Numbered from the stretch's first letter, positions 35,952-46,561 are shown. The stretch is DNA of 64,000 bases from JAIOQA01 sp035493675 (GCA_035493675.1 DATJIA010000436.1:1-64000), one strand, 5' to 3'. Notes: generated from the sequence alone by a model not told the origin. Numbers and translations are program-made.

Positions 35952-36341
35952 ATGTCCGATGACGAGGTCGCGGCGATCACGATCGCCGACGCGGAAGAAG
36001 CGCTCGACGGACTGCCGCTCGTGCCGGTGATGGCCGGCACGATCCAGGACATGAAGGCGCTCCGTGATCGCTGCCTCGCCGCCGGCATCCCGGTCCTGGT
36101 CGGATGTCCGCCCGGCTCCGGCAAGGGTTGAGGCACGAAGACGCACCTCCTGGTCGAGGAGGACGACATCCCGAAGATCGCGCAGCTCGTGCGCGGCGGC
36201 TGGCGCGACGATCTCGATCGCGAAGCGCTGCCGGCGGTGACGATGCAAGAGCACGACGAACATCCCGCCTGCCCCGCGTGCGGGACCGCGGCGCCGCTCG
36301 TCGACGGAGCGTGCAGCGACTGCGGCCTGCACTTGGAGTAG
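35952..36341 (+). CDS. Selenoprotein candidate: DUF2007-like domain plus zinc ribbon, in-frame UGA at codon 60
   Basis: The frame from ATG 35952 to TAG 36339-36341 has one interruption, a TGA at 36129-36131 (codon 60), and reads through cleanly on both sides: residues before it end in GCPPGSGKG and after it begin GTKTHLLVEEDD, and the same G/C-rich codon use continues. The N-terminal part resembles DUF2007-type small domains (AGIPVLVG strand, then a HLLVEEDDIPKIAQLV strand-helix); the end has CPAC and CSDC, a zinc ribbon. A hairpin with a GGUC-containing loop lies just downstream (see SECIS entry). Cys52 is eight residues before the candidate Sec60, making a possible redox pair. If UGA is a stop, the product is only 59 residues. 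prfC follows 12 bases later. Confidence 0.7.
36129..36165 (+). promoter_or_regulatory. Bacterial SECIS element candidate
   Basis: Starts at the UGA (36129-36131). Six-base stem CCTCCT (36146-36151) with AGGAGG (36157-36162) around the loop GGTCG (36152-36156). The GGUC in the loop is the hallmark of the E. coli fdhF SECIS, and the loop G-U lies 22-23 bases past the UGA, inside the reported range for bacterial elements. Two further pairs (36142-36165 and 36143-36164) can form below an internal loop. Confidence 0.65.
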
Positions 36342-36353
36342 AGTGCGCCGCCG

Positions 36354-37946
<1,593 letters not shown>

Positions 37947-37955
37947 TCGCCCGGC

Positions 37956-40367
37956 TCACTCCGCGTGCGCCATCGGCGGACGCGACGACCGCGACTCCGT
38001 GTATCCCGAGTCGCCCGTTCCGTACTGGTACTCGAGCGTCGCCTTGTCGCCCGCCGGTGCGCTGTCGCGAACGTCGGCCATCGCCTGTTGCGCCCGCGTC
38101 GACGACGAATCCTGTTGGAGCACCATGAGCAACTGCTTCCGTTGCTGGAGCGTCAGGCTGGCGAGCCCGCCGTCGGTGTCGCGCGCGGCGTCGACGTAGT
38201 CGTAGGCCTCGTCGACCGAGTATCCGCCGCCGGCGGCCGCCGCCACGCGCAGCACGGGCGTCCAATCGATCACGTTCTGTAGGAACCCCAGCGACGACGA
38301 CGGATCGTTCAGCTTGTCGAGCACGCGCTTCTTGAACGCCGCCTTGATGTCGGAGCCCTTGTCCGCGACCGCCGCTTTGAACTGGCCCTGCTTCTCCTTC
38401 ATCGTGATCGCCAGGCCCTCCTGGAACGTGGGATCCGCGAGCAGGCTCTGGAGACTCGAGAAGTCCCAGCGCGGCGCGTTCTTGTTGTCGCGCCCGTCGT
38501 CGGCGTAGTCGGGCTGCGCGGTCGGGATCATGTGCTCGGCGCGGAAGAAGCCGTCGTCCTGGATCAGCGCGCCGACGACCTCATCGAAGCCGGTGCCGCC
38601 CTGCGCGAGGCGGAACGCGTCGTCGATGTCGGCGATGCCGAGGCGCACCGCCTCGACCGCGACGCGCTTGGTGTCGCCCTTCTCGAGATTGCCGTCGCCG
38701 AACAACGAGACCGTCTCGCCGTTCACCTCCGCGAAGATGCCGTTGACGTTGTCGTAGTCGTGCACCACCGCGGACACGAGATCGCCGAAGCCGAAGCCGG
38801 TGATGTCGGAGAGCGCGTCGCTGATCTGATCGTAGGCACCCTCCTTGTTCGTGTTGTCGTCGATGACGTCGATGCCGATGCGGCCGAGGTGAATCCCTTC
38901 GTAGGTGCGCGCCTCCGAGATCACCGACCCCGACAGCTCCTCGCTCAAGACCTCGGCGAGGTACCCGCGCATGTTGAGCCCGAACATCGGGACCTTGGCG
39001 TTCCAATATTGTTGGATCGAGAAGCGTTGCGTGCGCGCGTGTCCGGCCGCGAACGAGTCGGAGAGGAAGTGGCTCGCGAAGCCCTCGCGGAGGATCGCGT
39101 CGTTGGCCTTCTTGCCGCCGATGCCGGCCTCGACCGCCTCGCTGATCGCGAGCAGGTGGTGATAGCGATACGCGCGCGGCGCGGTCTGCGGCGCCTGGTC
39201 GACCCACTTCGCGATCACACCCGACGGGTTGGCCTCGCCGGTGCGGCTCTCGCCGTTGCCGGCGACGGGCTGCTCTTCCATCGTGATCGGGCTCGCCTTG
39301 CCGTCGTCGTCGGCAAACGGTTGATCGAAGTGGGAGTAGTTGCGGAGCGCGAGCTGCTTGTACTTGAACGTCGCCGATGCGACGGCCTCTTTGCTGAACG
39401 AATCGGGGCTGCGATCCGAAGCCTCGTAGTACGCGCGACGCAGCCCCTTGGTGATCGCGCCGTGCGGATCCTTCGCCTTGTACTCCTCCCAGATGCGCTT
39501 CAGCTCGGGGAGGAGCTTGCTGTCCGAGATCCAATAGCCGATCTCCTCACGCGTGTCGGCGCCGTTCGGTTTCTTCTTCGCGACCTTCTTCATCTCCTCC
39601 AGCGACCCGAAGTGATCGCCGGCGAGCATCGTGATGAACCCGAACGGCAAGACGTAGCCGGTCGCGAGCTCGACGACACGATCGTCGGAGGCCTCGATGC
39701 CGATCTCGGCGTGCTCGCCCTCTTCGAAGCGCTGCACCGCGCGGGTCGCGCTGCCGCCCGCGTGCTCGTCGAGGATCGCCTCGGCGGACTGGCCGCTCAC
39801 GACCGCGTCGGCGACGCGGTCGGCGTGGCGCTCGTACGGATCGCCGGCGGCGCCGACGCCGCCCTTCAAGTGCACGCCGGCGCGCTGTTGCACGACGTGC
39901 GCGGCTTCGTGTGCGGCGAGGTGGAGATCGGGCGCCGATCGAAACGCGATGTCTTCGCCGGTCGTGTACGCCTCCGCGCCGATCGCCGACGCGGCGGTCG
40001 CGGCCTCGCCACCCGTGTGCGCGCGCACGCCCGCGATCGTCGAGGCATGACGACCGAACGAGCGTTGGATCGCCCCGGCATGCGGCAGCGAGCCGCCGGC
40101 GCCGGCGATGCCCTGCGCCGCCGCCGCGTGCGTGTCGTCGTCGCTCGTCGCGCCGCCGCCGTCCTCGTGCAACTGCAGCGGCGCGAAGATCGCGTCGGTC
40201 GGCGCGCCGGTGATCGCGCGGCGCTGCACGAGGCCGTAGCCGAGCTGCTCGATCAACGTCGAGCGGCCGGGCGCGGGCCGCTCGTCGGGGATCTCGGCGA
40301 GGTCGTTCGCGGGATCCGGGGCGCCGAGACGATCGTGGGGCATGGCGCCCCGAGTTGCAGCGGACAT
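37956..40367 (-). CDS. DUF4157-domain protein with S1/P1-PLC-like metal motif
   Basis: 803 residues from ATG 40367 (ATG 40343, after GGGG, is an alternative). Residues about 95-170 are a DUF4157 domain with the HEAAHVVQQ motif (His153-His157), a marker of proteins found with extracellular contractile injection systems. Residues 200-560 form a helical domain with HH near 405 and H433-FLS-D437-SFAAG-H443; this HxxxDxxxxxH spacing equals that of zinc-dependent phospholipase C and S1/P1 nucleases. No signal peptide. The rest is helical. No injection-system genes are in the window, so the link is by family only. Confidence 0.78.
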   Translation of the reverse strand: MSAATRGAMPHDRLGAPDPANDLAEIPDERPAPGRSTLIEQLGYGLVQRRAITGAPTDAIFAPLQLHEDGGGATSDDDTHAAAAQGIAGAGGSLPHAGAIQRSFGRHASTIAGVRAHTGGEAATAASAIGAEAYTTGEDIAFRSAPDLHLAAHEAAHVVQQRAGVHLKGGVGAAGDPYERHADRVADAVVSGQSAEAILDEHAGGSATRAVQRFEEGEHAEIGIEASDDRVVELATGYVLPFGFITMLAGDHFGSLEEMKKVAKKKPNGADTREEIGYWISDSKLLPELKRIWEEYKAKDPHGAITKGLRRAYYEASDRSPDSFSKEAVASATFKYKQLALRNYSHFDQPFADDDGKASPITMEEQPVAGNGESRTGEANPSGVIAKWVDQAPQTAPRAYRYHHLLAISEAVEAGIGGKKANDAILREGFASHFLSDSFAAGHARTQRFSIQQYWNAKVPMFGLNMRGYLAEVLSEELSGSVISEARTYEGIHLGRIGIDVIDDNTNKEGAYDQISDALSDITGFGFGDLVSAVVHDYDNVNGIFAEVNGETVSLFGDGNLEKGDTKRVAVEAVRLGIADIDDAFRLAQGGTGFDEVVGALIQDDGFFRAEHMIPTAQPDYADDGRDNKNAPRWDFSSLQSLLADPTFQEGLAITMKEKQGQFKAAVADKGSDIKAAFKKRVLDKLNDPSSSLGFLQNVIDWTPVLRVAAAAGGGYSVDEAYDYVDAARDTDGGLASLTLQQRKQLLMVLQQDSSSTRAQQAMADVRDSAPAGDKATLEYQYGTGDSGYTESRSSRPPMAHAE

Positions 40368-40411
40368 GCCGGCGCGAAGTGCGCGGAACTCGTCGGCGCG
40401 CGCGCGGTTGT

Positions 40412-40428
40412 CTAGACGAATTGTCTAG
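40412..40428. promoter_or_regulatory. 17-base interrupted palindrome upstream of the DUF4157 gene
   Basis: CTAGAC-GAATT-GTCTAG, A/T-rich within a very GC-rich gap, 45 bases from the start of the DUF4157 gene and 15 bases after the stop of the next gene. TTGTCTAG also occurs twice (40408-40415 and 40421-40428). Looks like an operator, with possible promoter function. Confidence 0.5.
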
Positions 40429-40442
40429 TCGCGCGGCGCGCG

Positions 40443-41213
40443 CTAGTCGCGGAAGACCGCGCGCAGCATCGGCAGGATCTCGTAGCGCATGCCGAGCTGC
40501 GTGTGCGCGGGGTCCTTCGCCTCGAACGCGCGGACGGCGGCTTCGTCGGCGGCGCGCAGCACGCCCAGGCCCCAGCCGCCGGCGGGATCGAGCACGGGCC
40601 CGAAGACGATCGCGGCGCCGGCGTCGAGGTGACCGCGCCAGTACGCGCCGTGCGCGATCATCGCGGCGCGCTCGTCGGCGGTCATGTCCTGCAGGAAGGT
40701 CGGGCGCGGCGCGATCAGGCGCACGAAGAAGAAGCGATCGGCGCGCGGCGCGACGAACGCGGCGAGCCAATCGAGGATCGTCGGCCAGCCGTCGCCGTGA
40801 TCGCGGCACGAGTCGCGGCGATCGGCGAAGCCGTCGTGGCGGAGCGTGACGCGCGTGCCGCCGTCGATCGCGTCGAGCGTGTACGAGACGGTCGTCGTGT
40901 TGCCGCCGTCCCACGGCGCGACCCAGGTGTGCACGAGCAGGCGCGGCGGATCGACGACGACGTACTCGCCCTCCACCGAGAACGGCGCGCCGTCCTTGCC
41001 GTGGCCCTCGCTGCGCCAGCGACCGCCGACGCGCAGATCGGCGGTGAACTTCGTGACCTGGTGGCGATCGGCGGAGCCCCACCAGCGCGTGATCTCTTCG
41101 GTGGTGAGCGCGCGGAAGACCCGCTCGGGCGGCGCCGCGATGTCGACGGTGGCGAGGATCGTGCCGGCGTCGAGATCGGCGATCGATCGCGCGGCGCGCA
41201 GGGCGGCGGTCAT
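40443..41213 (-). CDS. SRPBCC (AHSA1-like) domain fused to YciI-like domain
   Basis: 256 residues from ATG 41213, four bases into the ArsR stop (ATGA) with GGAGGAG upstream. Residues 10-145 are an AHSA1/SRPBCC fold (APPERVFRALTTEEITRWWG, VEGEYVVVDPPRLLVHTW, GTRVTLRHDGF). Residues 160-256 look YciI-like (FFVRLIAPRPTFLQDM, HGAYWRGHLDAGAAIVFGPV, DPAGGWGLGVL). Each half is normally a separate protein often encoded beside an ArsR regulator; here they are joined. Soluble, probably binds a small hydrophobic ligand. Confidence 0.85.
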   Translation of the reverse strand: MTAALRAARSIADLDAGTILATVDIAAPPERVFRALTTEEITRWWGSADRHQVTKFTADLRVGGRWRSEGHGKDGAPFSVEGEYVVVDPPRLLVHTWVAPWDGGNTTTVSYTLDAIDGGTRVTLRHDGFADRRDSCRDHGDGWPTILDWLAAFVAPRADRFFFVRLIAPRPTFLQDMTADERAAMIAHGAYWRGHLDAGAAIVFGPVLDPAGGWGLGVLRAADEAAVRAFEAKDPAHTQLGMRYEILPMLRAVFRD

Positions 41214-41530
41214 GGCTCCTCCAGGAGACGCTTGAGGTTGTCGAGGCTGTTCTGCCAGAACGATCGGTAACCTTCCAGCCACCCGATTGCGGTCTGCAGG
41301 GGTGCGGGGTGCAATTCGTAGACGCGCTCGCGTCCGACACGTTGCTCGCGGACCAGACGCGACGCGCGCAAGATGCGGAGATGCTTCGAGATCGCGGGGC
41401 GCGTCGACGAGAAACCGGCGGCGAGCTCGTTGACCGGAGCGGGCCCGGCGCGCAGGCGATCGAGGATCGCACGACGAGTCGGATCGGCGATCGCGCGGAA
41501 GACGTCTTCATCGGCGCGGGCGCGATGCAT
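41210..41530 (-). CDS. ArsR/SmtB-family transcriptional regulator
   Basis: 106 residues from ATG 41530 (AGGT upstream); the longer start lies inside the operator-like repeat. Winged helix: IADPTRRAILDRLRAG, then the recognition helix region STRPAISKHLRIL, and the wing REQRVGRERVYELH. No metal-binding Cys set typical of ArsR or SmtB, so it belongs to the metal-independent branch that usually partners with SRPBCC genes. Overlaps the SRPBCC fusion by four bases. Confidence 0.9.
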   Translation of the reverse strand: MHRARADEDVFRAIADPTRRAILDRLRAGPAPVNELAAGFSSTRPAISKHLRILRASRLVREQRVGRERVYELHPAPLQTAIGWLEGYRSFWQNSLDNLKRLLEEP

Positions 41531-41537
41531 TGATTGG

Positions 41538-41556
41538 TTACCTATCATTTACCTAT
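41538..41556. promoter_or_regulatory. Direct-repeat operator candidate upstream of the ArsR gene
   Basis: TTACCTAT (41538-41545 and 41549-41556) repeats with an 11-base period, i.e. one helical turn, directly upstream of the ArsR start. Probably its own binding site. Confidence 0.5.
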
Positions 41557-41616
41557 TGCGAGAGTCAAGCGCCGAAAAGTTGCCCGCGCGCGCGGGCGGC
41601 GCGAGCGTCGGAGGTG

Positions 41617-42096
41617 ATGAACTACGTCCATTGCACCGCGTGCGGTCGTGCGTACGACGCCGCCAAGCGACGCCGGTGTCCGACCTGCGTGAGCGGCGTC
41701 GAGGACGAGGTCGCCGACGCCGCCGCGCAGCTCGCGCGCGCGCTCGCCCGCGCATCGCCCGACGAGCTCGACGCGCTGGTCGCGCGCATCGGCGAGACGA
41801 TCCCCGCGCCCGCGCCGCGGCCCTCGGCCGAAGGCTCCGGACCTCATGTGCTGCCGAGCGCCGATCAGTGGGCCGCGGTCGTGCTCGGCGCGGTCGGCGG
41901 CGCCGTCGCCGAGGAGCGCGGCACCGCGCTCGCGACGATCGAGACGCCGAAGCCGCCCGCGGCGCCCGCGACGCCGCCGTCCGTGCGCGCGATGGTGACC
42001 GCGCTCGTCACCGCCGTCGCGGTGCCCGCGCGCGCCGCGATCCGCCGCCGCGCCTCCGCGTTCGCCGCGCGCGCGCGTGCGATGATGCGCGCGTGA
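41617..42096 (+). CDS. Zinc-ribbon protein of unknown function
   Basis: 159 residues from ATG 41617 with GGAGG immediately upstream (a GTG at 41614 is also possible). The first 25 residues form a CxxC-x10-CxxC zinc ribbon (HCTACGRAYDAAKRRRCPTC), a class often used as an anchor in bacterial adaptor proteins. The rest is Ala-rich helical, then a hydrophobic or amphipathic Ala/Val stretch near residues 120-140. Overlaps the GIDE gene by four bases (GTGA). Confidence 0.72.
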   Translation: MNYVHCTACGRAYDAAKRRRCPTCVSGVEDEVADAAAQLARALARASPDELDALVARIGETIPAPAPRPSAEGSGPHVLPSADQWAAVVLGAVGGAVAEERGTALATIETPKPPAAPATPPSVRAMVTALVTAVAVPARAAIRRRASAFAARARAMMRA

Positions 42097-42719
42097 CGAT
42101 CACGCCCGCGGGGTACGTCGTGATCGCGGTCGCCGCGCTGGCGATCGTGCTCGCGATCGCGTGGTTCGTCGGCGAGCGGCGCATCAAGCGCACGATCGCG
42201 TCGGCGCCGCATCGCGCGATCGCGGCGCTGTCCGACGGCGCGGTCGCGCGCGTCGCCGGCAAGGTCGTGCTCGCCAGCGCCGAGACGATCCGCGCGCCGC
42301 TCAGCGGCCGCGCGTGCGTCTTCTACGAGATCCGCGTGCAGGAGTGGATGCAGCAGACGCACGGCTACTGGCGCGAGACCGTGCACGAGCTGCGCGGCGT
42401 GCCGTTCACCCTCGAGGACGACAGCGGCCGCGTGCAGATCGATCCCGCGGGCGCCCGCGCCGAGCTCGAGACCGACAAGAGCACGCGCTCGGGGCCGATG
42501 GACGACGCGACGCCCGTCGAAGAGGCGTTCCTCGAGCGCCATCACCTCTCGAGCAAGGGCTTCTTCGCGAACAAGCAGATCCGCTACCGCGAGTGCGCCG
42601 TCGAGGTCGGCGACACGATCGCGGTCACCGGCACCGCCGCGCGCGAGGGCGACGCGCTCTGCATCGCGGGGACGCAAAGTCTGCCGCTCCTGATCGAAGA
42701 CGAGCCGATCAGAGCTTGA
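42093..42719 (+). CDS. GIDE-domain membrane protein
   Basis: 208 residues from GTG 42093. One N-terminal span (residues 8-27), then a GIDE domain (PF12483-like: KVVLASAETIRAPLSGRACVFYEIRVQEW, FTLEDDSGRVQIDP). In eukaryotes this domain precedes a RING in an E3 ligase; bacterial forms lack the RING, as here. Function unknown. Convergent with the peroxiredoxin gene, overlapping it by 11 bases. Confidence 0.8.
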   Translation: MTITPAGYVVIAVAALAIVLAIAWFVGERRIKRTIASAPHRAIAALSDGAVARVAGKVVLASAETIRAPLSGRACVFYEIRVQEWMQQTHGYWRETVHELRGVPFTLEDDSGRVQIDPAGARAELETDKSTRSGPMDDATPVEEAFLERHHLSSKGFFANKQIRYRECAVEVGDTIAVTGTAAREGDALCIAGTQSLPLLIEDEPIRA

Positions 42720-43182
42720 GCATGCACGCGTCGGCGCTCGAGACCTCGAGCTTGCCGGGCTGCTCCATGTCGATCGACTTCAGGACGCCGTCCTCGAAGA
42801 CCATCATGCCGCGGCGCGCGCGGAGGCCCATGCCGGGGATCGTGACCTCGATGCCGAGCGCCTTGGAGAGCTCGCCCGCGCCGTCGGCGAGCATCGTGAT
42901 GTTGTCGCCCGCGCCCTGATCCTTCGCCCACGCCATCATCACGAACGCGTCGTTGACCGAGAGGCACGCGATCAGATCGACGCCCTTGCCCTGGATCTCG
43001 TTCGCGCGCTGGATGAAGCCGGGCAAGTGCTTCTGCGAGCACGTCGGCGTGAACGCGCCGGGCAACGAGAACACGACGGCCTTCTTGCCGGCGAACAGCT
43101 GCGCGACATCCACCTCTTCGGCGGTCGACGCGTTGGTCTTCTTGATCTTGATGGACGGGATCTTCTGGCCGGGTTCGATCAT
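42709..43182 (-). CDS. Peroxiredoxin, Prx5/PMP20 type
   Basis: 157 residues from ATG 43182. PGAFTPTCS with peroxidatic Cys48, VNDAFVMMAW and the GLRARRGMMVFEDGVL segment identify the AhpE/Prx5 branch that reduces H2O2 and alkyl peroxides. One further Cys at 74 and one near the end (ADACMLKL) could resolve the disulfide. Full length for the family. Confidence 0.93.
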   Translation of the reverse strand: MIEPGQKIPSIKIKKTNASTAEEVDVAQLFAGKKAVVFSLPGAFTPTCSQKHLPGFIQRANEIQGKGVDLIACLSVNDAFVMMAWAKDQGAGDNITMLADGAGELSKALGIEVTIPGMGLRARRGMMVFEDGVLKSIDMEQPGKLEVSSADACMLKL

Positions 43183-43191
43183 CCGCGCAAT

Positions 43192-44010
43192 CTAGCGCAG
43201 GAGCGCCCAGTTGGTGCGCTCGCCGGCGGCGCGGAATCCGCATCGCTCCATGTTCGAGAGGGAGGGGTTCTTCTCGCCCTCCTGCGGCGCGCTGGTCTCG
43301 GTCGCGATCGTCGAGCAGCCCTGCGCGATCGCGTCGGCGATCCGGCGCGACATCAGCGCGCCCTGCGCGCCGCGCCCGCGATAGGGCGCGAGCGTGCCGC
43401 CGAGCCCGAGCCACGCGGTGCGATCGCGCTCGTCGCAGCGGAGCATGCCGCCGCCGATCAGCGTGTCGCCGTCGAACGCGCCGTACGCGCGCCAGCGCCG
43501 GCGCCCGACCAGCGCCTCGACCATCGGCGCGAGCGCGGGCGGGATGCCGTGCGCGGCGCACAAGATCTGCGCGAGCGGCGCGGCGTGCGCGCGATCGAGC
43601 TCGCGGATCGCGAAGCCGGTCTCGATCATCGGCGGCGCCTCGCGGCCGCGCACGACCTTCGTCCACGCGCGCCGGCGCGCCGGCGCGAAGCCTCGCGTGC
43701 CGAGCCAGTCCGCGAGCGACCGCGGCCGCGCCGCCGCCGAGATCTGGATCCACGGATCGTGCACGCCGGCGGCGGTGAAGCACACGATCACTTCATCGAT
43801 CAGCGCGTCGGTCGCCGGCTCGCCGTTGCCCACGCCGATCGCGCGGTTGAACAGCGGCGTCGGCAACGACGGCGCGAGCAGGATCGTCACGCCGTCGATC
43901 CGCTCGCTGCGCATCCCGAGCGCGGCCGGCGCCACGTCGATCAGATCGCGCCACGCCGCCGCCTCGATCTCGTCGAGCGCCCAGATCTGCTCGGGACGCA
44001 GCTCCGCCAT
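43192..44010 (-). CDS. GNAT-family acetyltransferase
   Basis: 272 residues from ATG 44010. The C-terminal half has the GNAT core: GGTLAPYRGRGAQGALMSRRIADAI (motif A, acetyl-CoA pyrophosphate loop) and the following beta strand STIATETS; a second, degenerate GNAT-like half precedes it. Substrate unknown. 50 bases separate its start from the stop of the next gene. Confidence 0.85.
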   Translation of the reverse strand: MAELRPEQIWALDEIEAAAWRDLIDVAPAALGMRSERIDGVTILLAPSLPTPLFNRAIGVGNGEPATDALIDEVIVCFTAAGVHDPWIQISAAARPRSLADWLGTRGFAPARRRAWTKVVRGREAPPMIETGFAIRELDRAHAAPLAQILCAAHGIPPALAPMVEALVGRRRWRAYGAFDGDTLIGGGMLRCDERDRTAWLGLGGTLAPYRGRGAQGALMSRRIADAIAQGCSTIATETSAPQEGEKNPSLSNMERCGFRAAGERTNWALLR

Positions 44011-44060
44011 ACGACGGATACGAGTATCCCGCCGGGTCGGATCGGCGGGTCCGGCAGAAT

Positions 44061-45239
44061 CTAGAACGCGCTGCAGTCCTGGGTCGCGCCGGCCAGGATC
44101 GAGACCGCGCGCGTGTTCGTGCCTCTCACGAACGCGGCGCCGTACGTCTGCCCACCGAGCCCGTACGTGATGATCGTGTAGGCGCGGCCGTCGGCGTGGG
44201 TCACGTCGACGCGGCGCACCGTGCCGCCATCGACCAACGCCCAGACCTCTTCGATCGCGCCGACCTGCGGCCGTTGCGCGCGGAGCGCCGCGACGATCTC
44301 GGGTTGCACCGCCGCCGCGACCCGGCTCGCCGACGAGTAGTTGATCGTCGTGCCGATCGTCAGCGACGCGTTCTGCACGTAGTCGTTCGCGGCGTGGCCG
44401 AACACGCAGACCGCGGGATGGACGTTGCAGCCGTAGAGATCGCCGTCGTGGATCTCGGTCGCGACGTCGGTGGTCGCGCGCGCGAAGATCGCGCCGTACG
44501 AGTTGTCGCCCGCGCCGTACTCGAACGCGGTGAAGCGGCGCACCGCGGCGACGTCGACGAGCTGGTACTCGTCGATCTCGCCCTGATCGGCGGCGGCGAA
44601 CGCGTCGGCCGGCGTCGTGACGTCGGTGTGCGTCGACGCGTGCAGCGCGCGGACGATCTGCTGGCCCTCGAGCGACGAGATCGTCGACGACGCGTGCAGG
44701 ACGACCGGGCCCGTGATCGTGAACTTCGCCGGATCGATGTCGTGGAAGGTGTCGCCGAACGCGCAGACCGGCGTGACCGTGCAGCCGGCGCACGCGTACG
44801 TCAGCTGGAACGATCCGTAGGTGGTCGTCTTGTAGCCCTTGACCAGCACGCGATAGCGGCCGGCGGCGACGTGCTTGTCGATCGACGAGAACATCGAGTC
44901 GCCGGCGTCGTCGTTGCGCGCGATGTAGCTGCCCCAGCCGCTTCCGGTGGCGCGATACAGGTACAGGACCGTGTCGACCGACGCGGCGTGCGCGGCGCGG
45001 CTGGTGTCGAACGAGAGATCCGCGTCGGCGGGGACGTCGAGCTCCCACGCGAGGTAGCGCGCCGACGACGACAGCGTGCCGGTGACCGTCGCGCCGCTCG
45101 CGATCGTGCCGAGGTCCGTCGGCGAGCGCTGCGAGTCGGCCTTGTCGAGATCGCCGGGGACGTCGTCCTCGGGGCCCTTGTCGGCGAGATCAGCGGCGCA
45201 CGCAGCCAGGACGAAGATCGGGATCGAGAGCCAACGCAT
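44061..45239 (-). CDS. Lipoprotein with PPC-type beta-sandwich
   Basis: 392 residues from ATG 45239, lipobox LAAC (Cys13); a longer start would prepend an unlikely basic extension. Residues 55-150 are a pre-peptidase C-terminal (PPC)-type sandwich (VTGTLSSSARYLAWELDVPA, AAGRYRVLVKGYKTTTYGSFQL). Two Cys-containing alpha/beta segments follow. PPC domains sit at the ends of secreted enzymes, but no protease domain is present. Surface-located, unknown role. Confidence 0.78.
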   Translation of the reverse strand: MRWLSIPIFVLAACAADLADKGPEDDVPGDLDKADSQRSPTDLGTIASGATVTGTLSSSARYLAWELDVPADADLSFDTSRAAHAASVDTVLYLYRATGSGWGSYIARNDDAGDSMFSSIDKHVAAGRYRVLVKGYKTTTYGSFQLTYACAGCTVTPVCAFGDTFHDIDPAKFTITGPVVLHASSTISSLEGQQIVRALHASTHTDVTTPADAFAAADQGEIDEYQLVDVAAVRRFTAFEYGAGDNSYGAIFARATTDVATEIHDGDLYGCNVHPAVCVFGHAANDYVQNASLTIGTTINYSSASRVAAAVQPEIVAALRAQRPQVGAIEEVWALVDGGTVRRVDVTHADGRAYTIITYGLGGQTYGAAFVRGTNTRAVSILAGATQDCSAF

Positions 45240-45335
45240 GCGCGCGCTTTCAGCAAGCCGCGCGCCACCGCGCAACCGCGCGACACATAGATGATGCGCG
45301 TGTCGTCGCGCACGACACGGCAAGTCGATTGGCCA

Positions 45336-45847
<512 letters not shown>

Positions 45848-45851
<4 letters not shown>

Positions 45852-46561
45852 GGCCCGAATCTAACGCCTCTAGCTTCGATCGAGAGCCAGCACTCGCGCA
45901 GCTTCGATTCGTTGAGCGGGCCGGCGGCGCGCTCGAAGCCGGCCTCCGCCGCGAGATCGATCGCCGGCGTGATCGACACGCGCGCGCCGAGCGCGATCGG
46001 CACGCCCCACGCATCGCCGAACACGGCGAGCTCGCCGTCGACGCCGGTGCGCGCGTAGACCGAGACGCGCTCGCTCGCGTCGAACGAGAGCCACAGCGGC
46101 ACGTTCACCCGCGCGCGATTGCCGCGATCGGTGTTGGCGAGCCCGAGCTGCAGGTACGGATCGGCGGTGATCGCGAAGCGACCGCGCGCGTAGCGCCCGA
46201 GCGCGCCGATCCGCACCGACGGCAGCCACGGATCCCAGCGGCGCGTGACCAGCCGCACGTGCGCGGCGAGGTCCGGCACGATCGCGTAGCGCGCATCGAG
46301 GCCCAGGTTCGAGTACGTTCGAGCGCAGCCGTGATCGATCCCGCCGAGACACACGCCGTCGCCGGCCTCGACGAGCGACAGCGCGTTGGCGCTGTGGATC
46401 ACGCCGATCGTGAAGCGATCGGTCACGCCGTACCAGAGATCGGGCGCGATCGAGGTCGGCTCGAGCACCGCGTTGGTCGAGAGATCCATCTCGATCGTGA
46501 GCGCGCCCTCGAGCTCGCCGCGCGGCAAGGTCAAGAAGACGCCCAACCAGAGCGCGTGCAC
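45848..46561 (-). CDS. Outer-membrane beta-barrel protein, small
   Basis: 237 residues from GTG 46561 (GTG 46567 also possible). A short hydrophobic start precedes about ten amphipathic strands with Asp/Gly turns and aromatic ends (IAPDLWYGVTDRFTIGVIHS, NVPLWLSFDASERVSVYARTG). The final strand ends in Phe-Gly-Pro. Its stop is coupled to the HD gene. The start region is doubtful: both start codons of this gene and the divergent deacetylase lie in the palindrome GTGCAC. Confidence 0.7.

Noticed and set aside
36129..36131. TGA as a plain stop or sequencing error
   Set aside because: Not ruled out, but the frame continues with coherent coding, a SECIS-like hairpin sits at the right place, and the product is otherwise cut to 59 residues.
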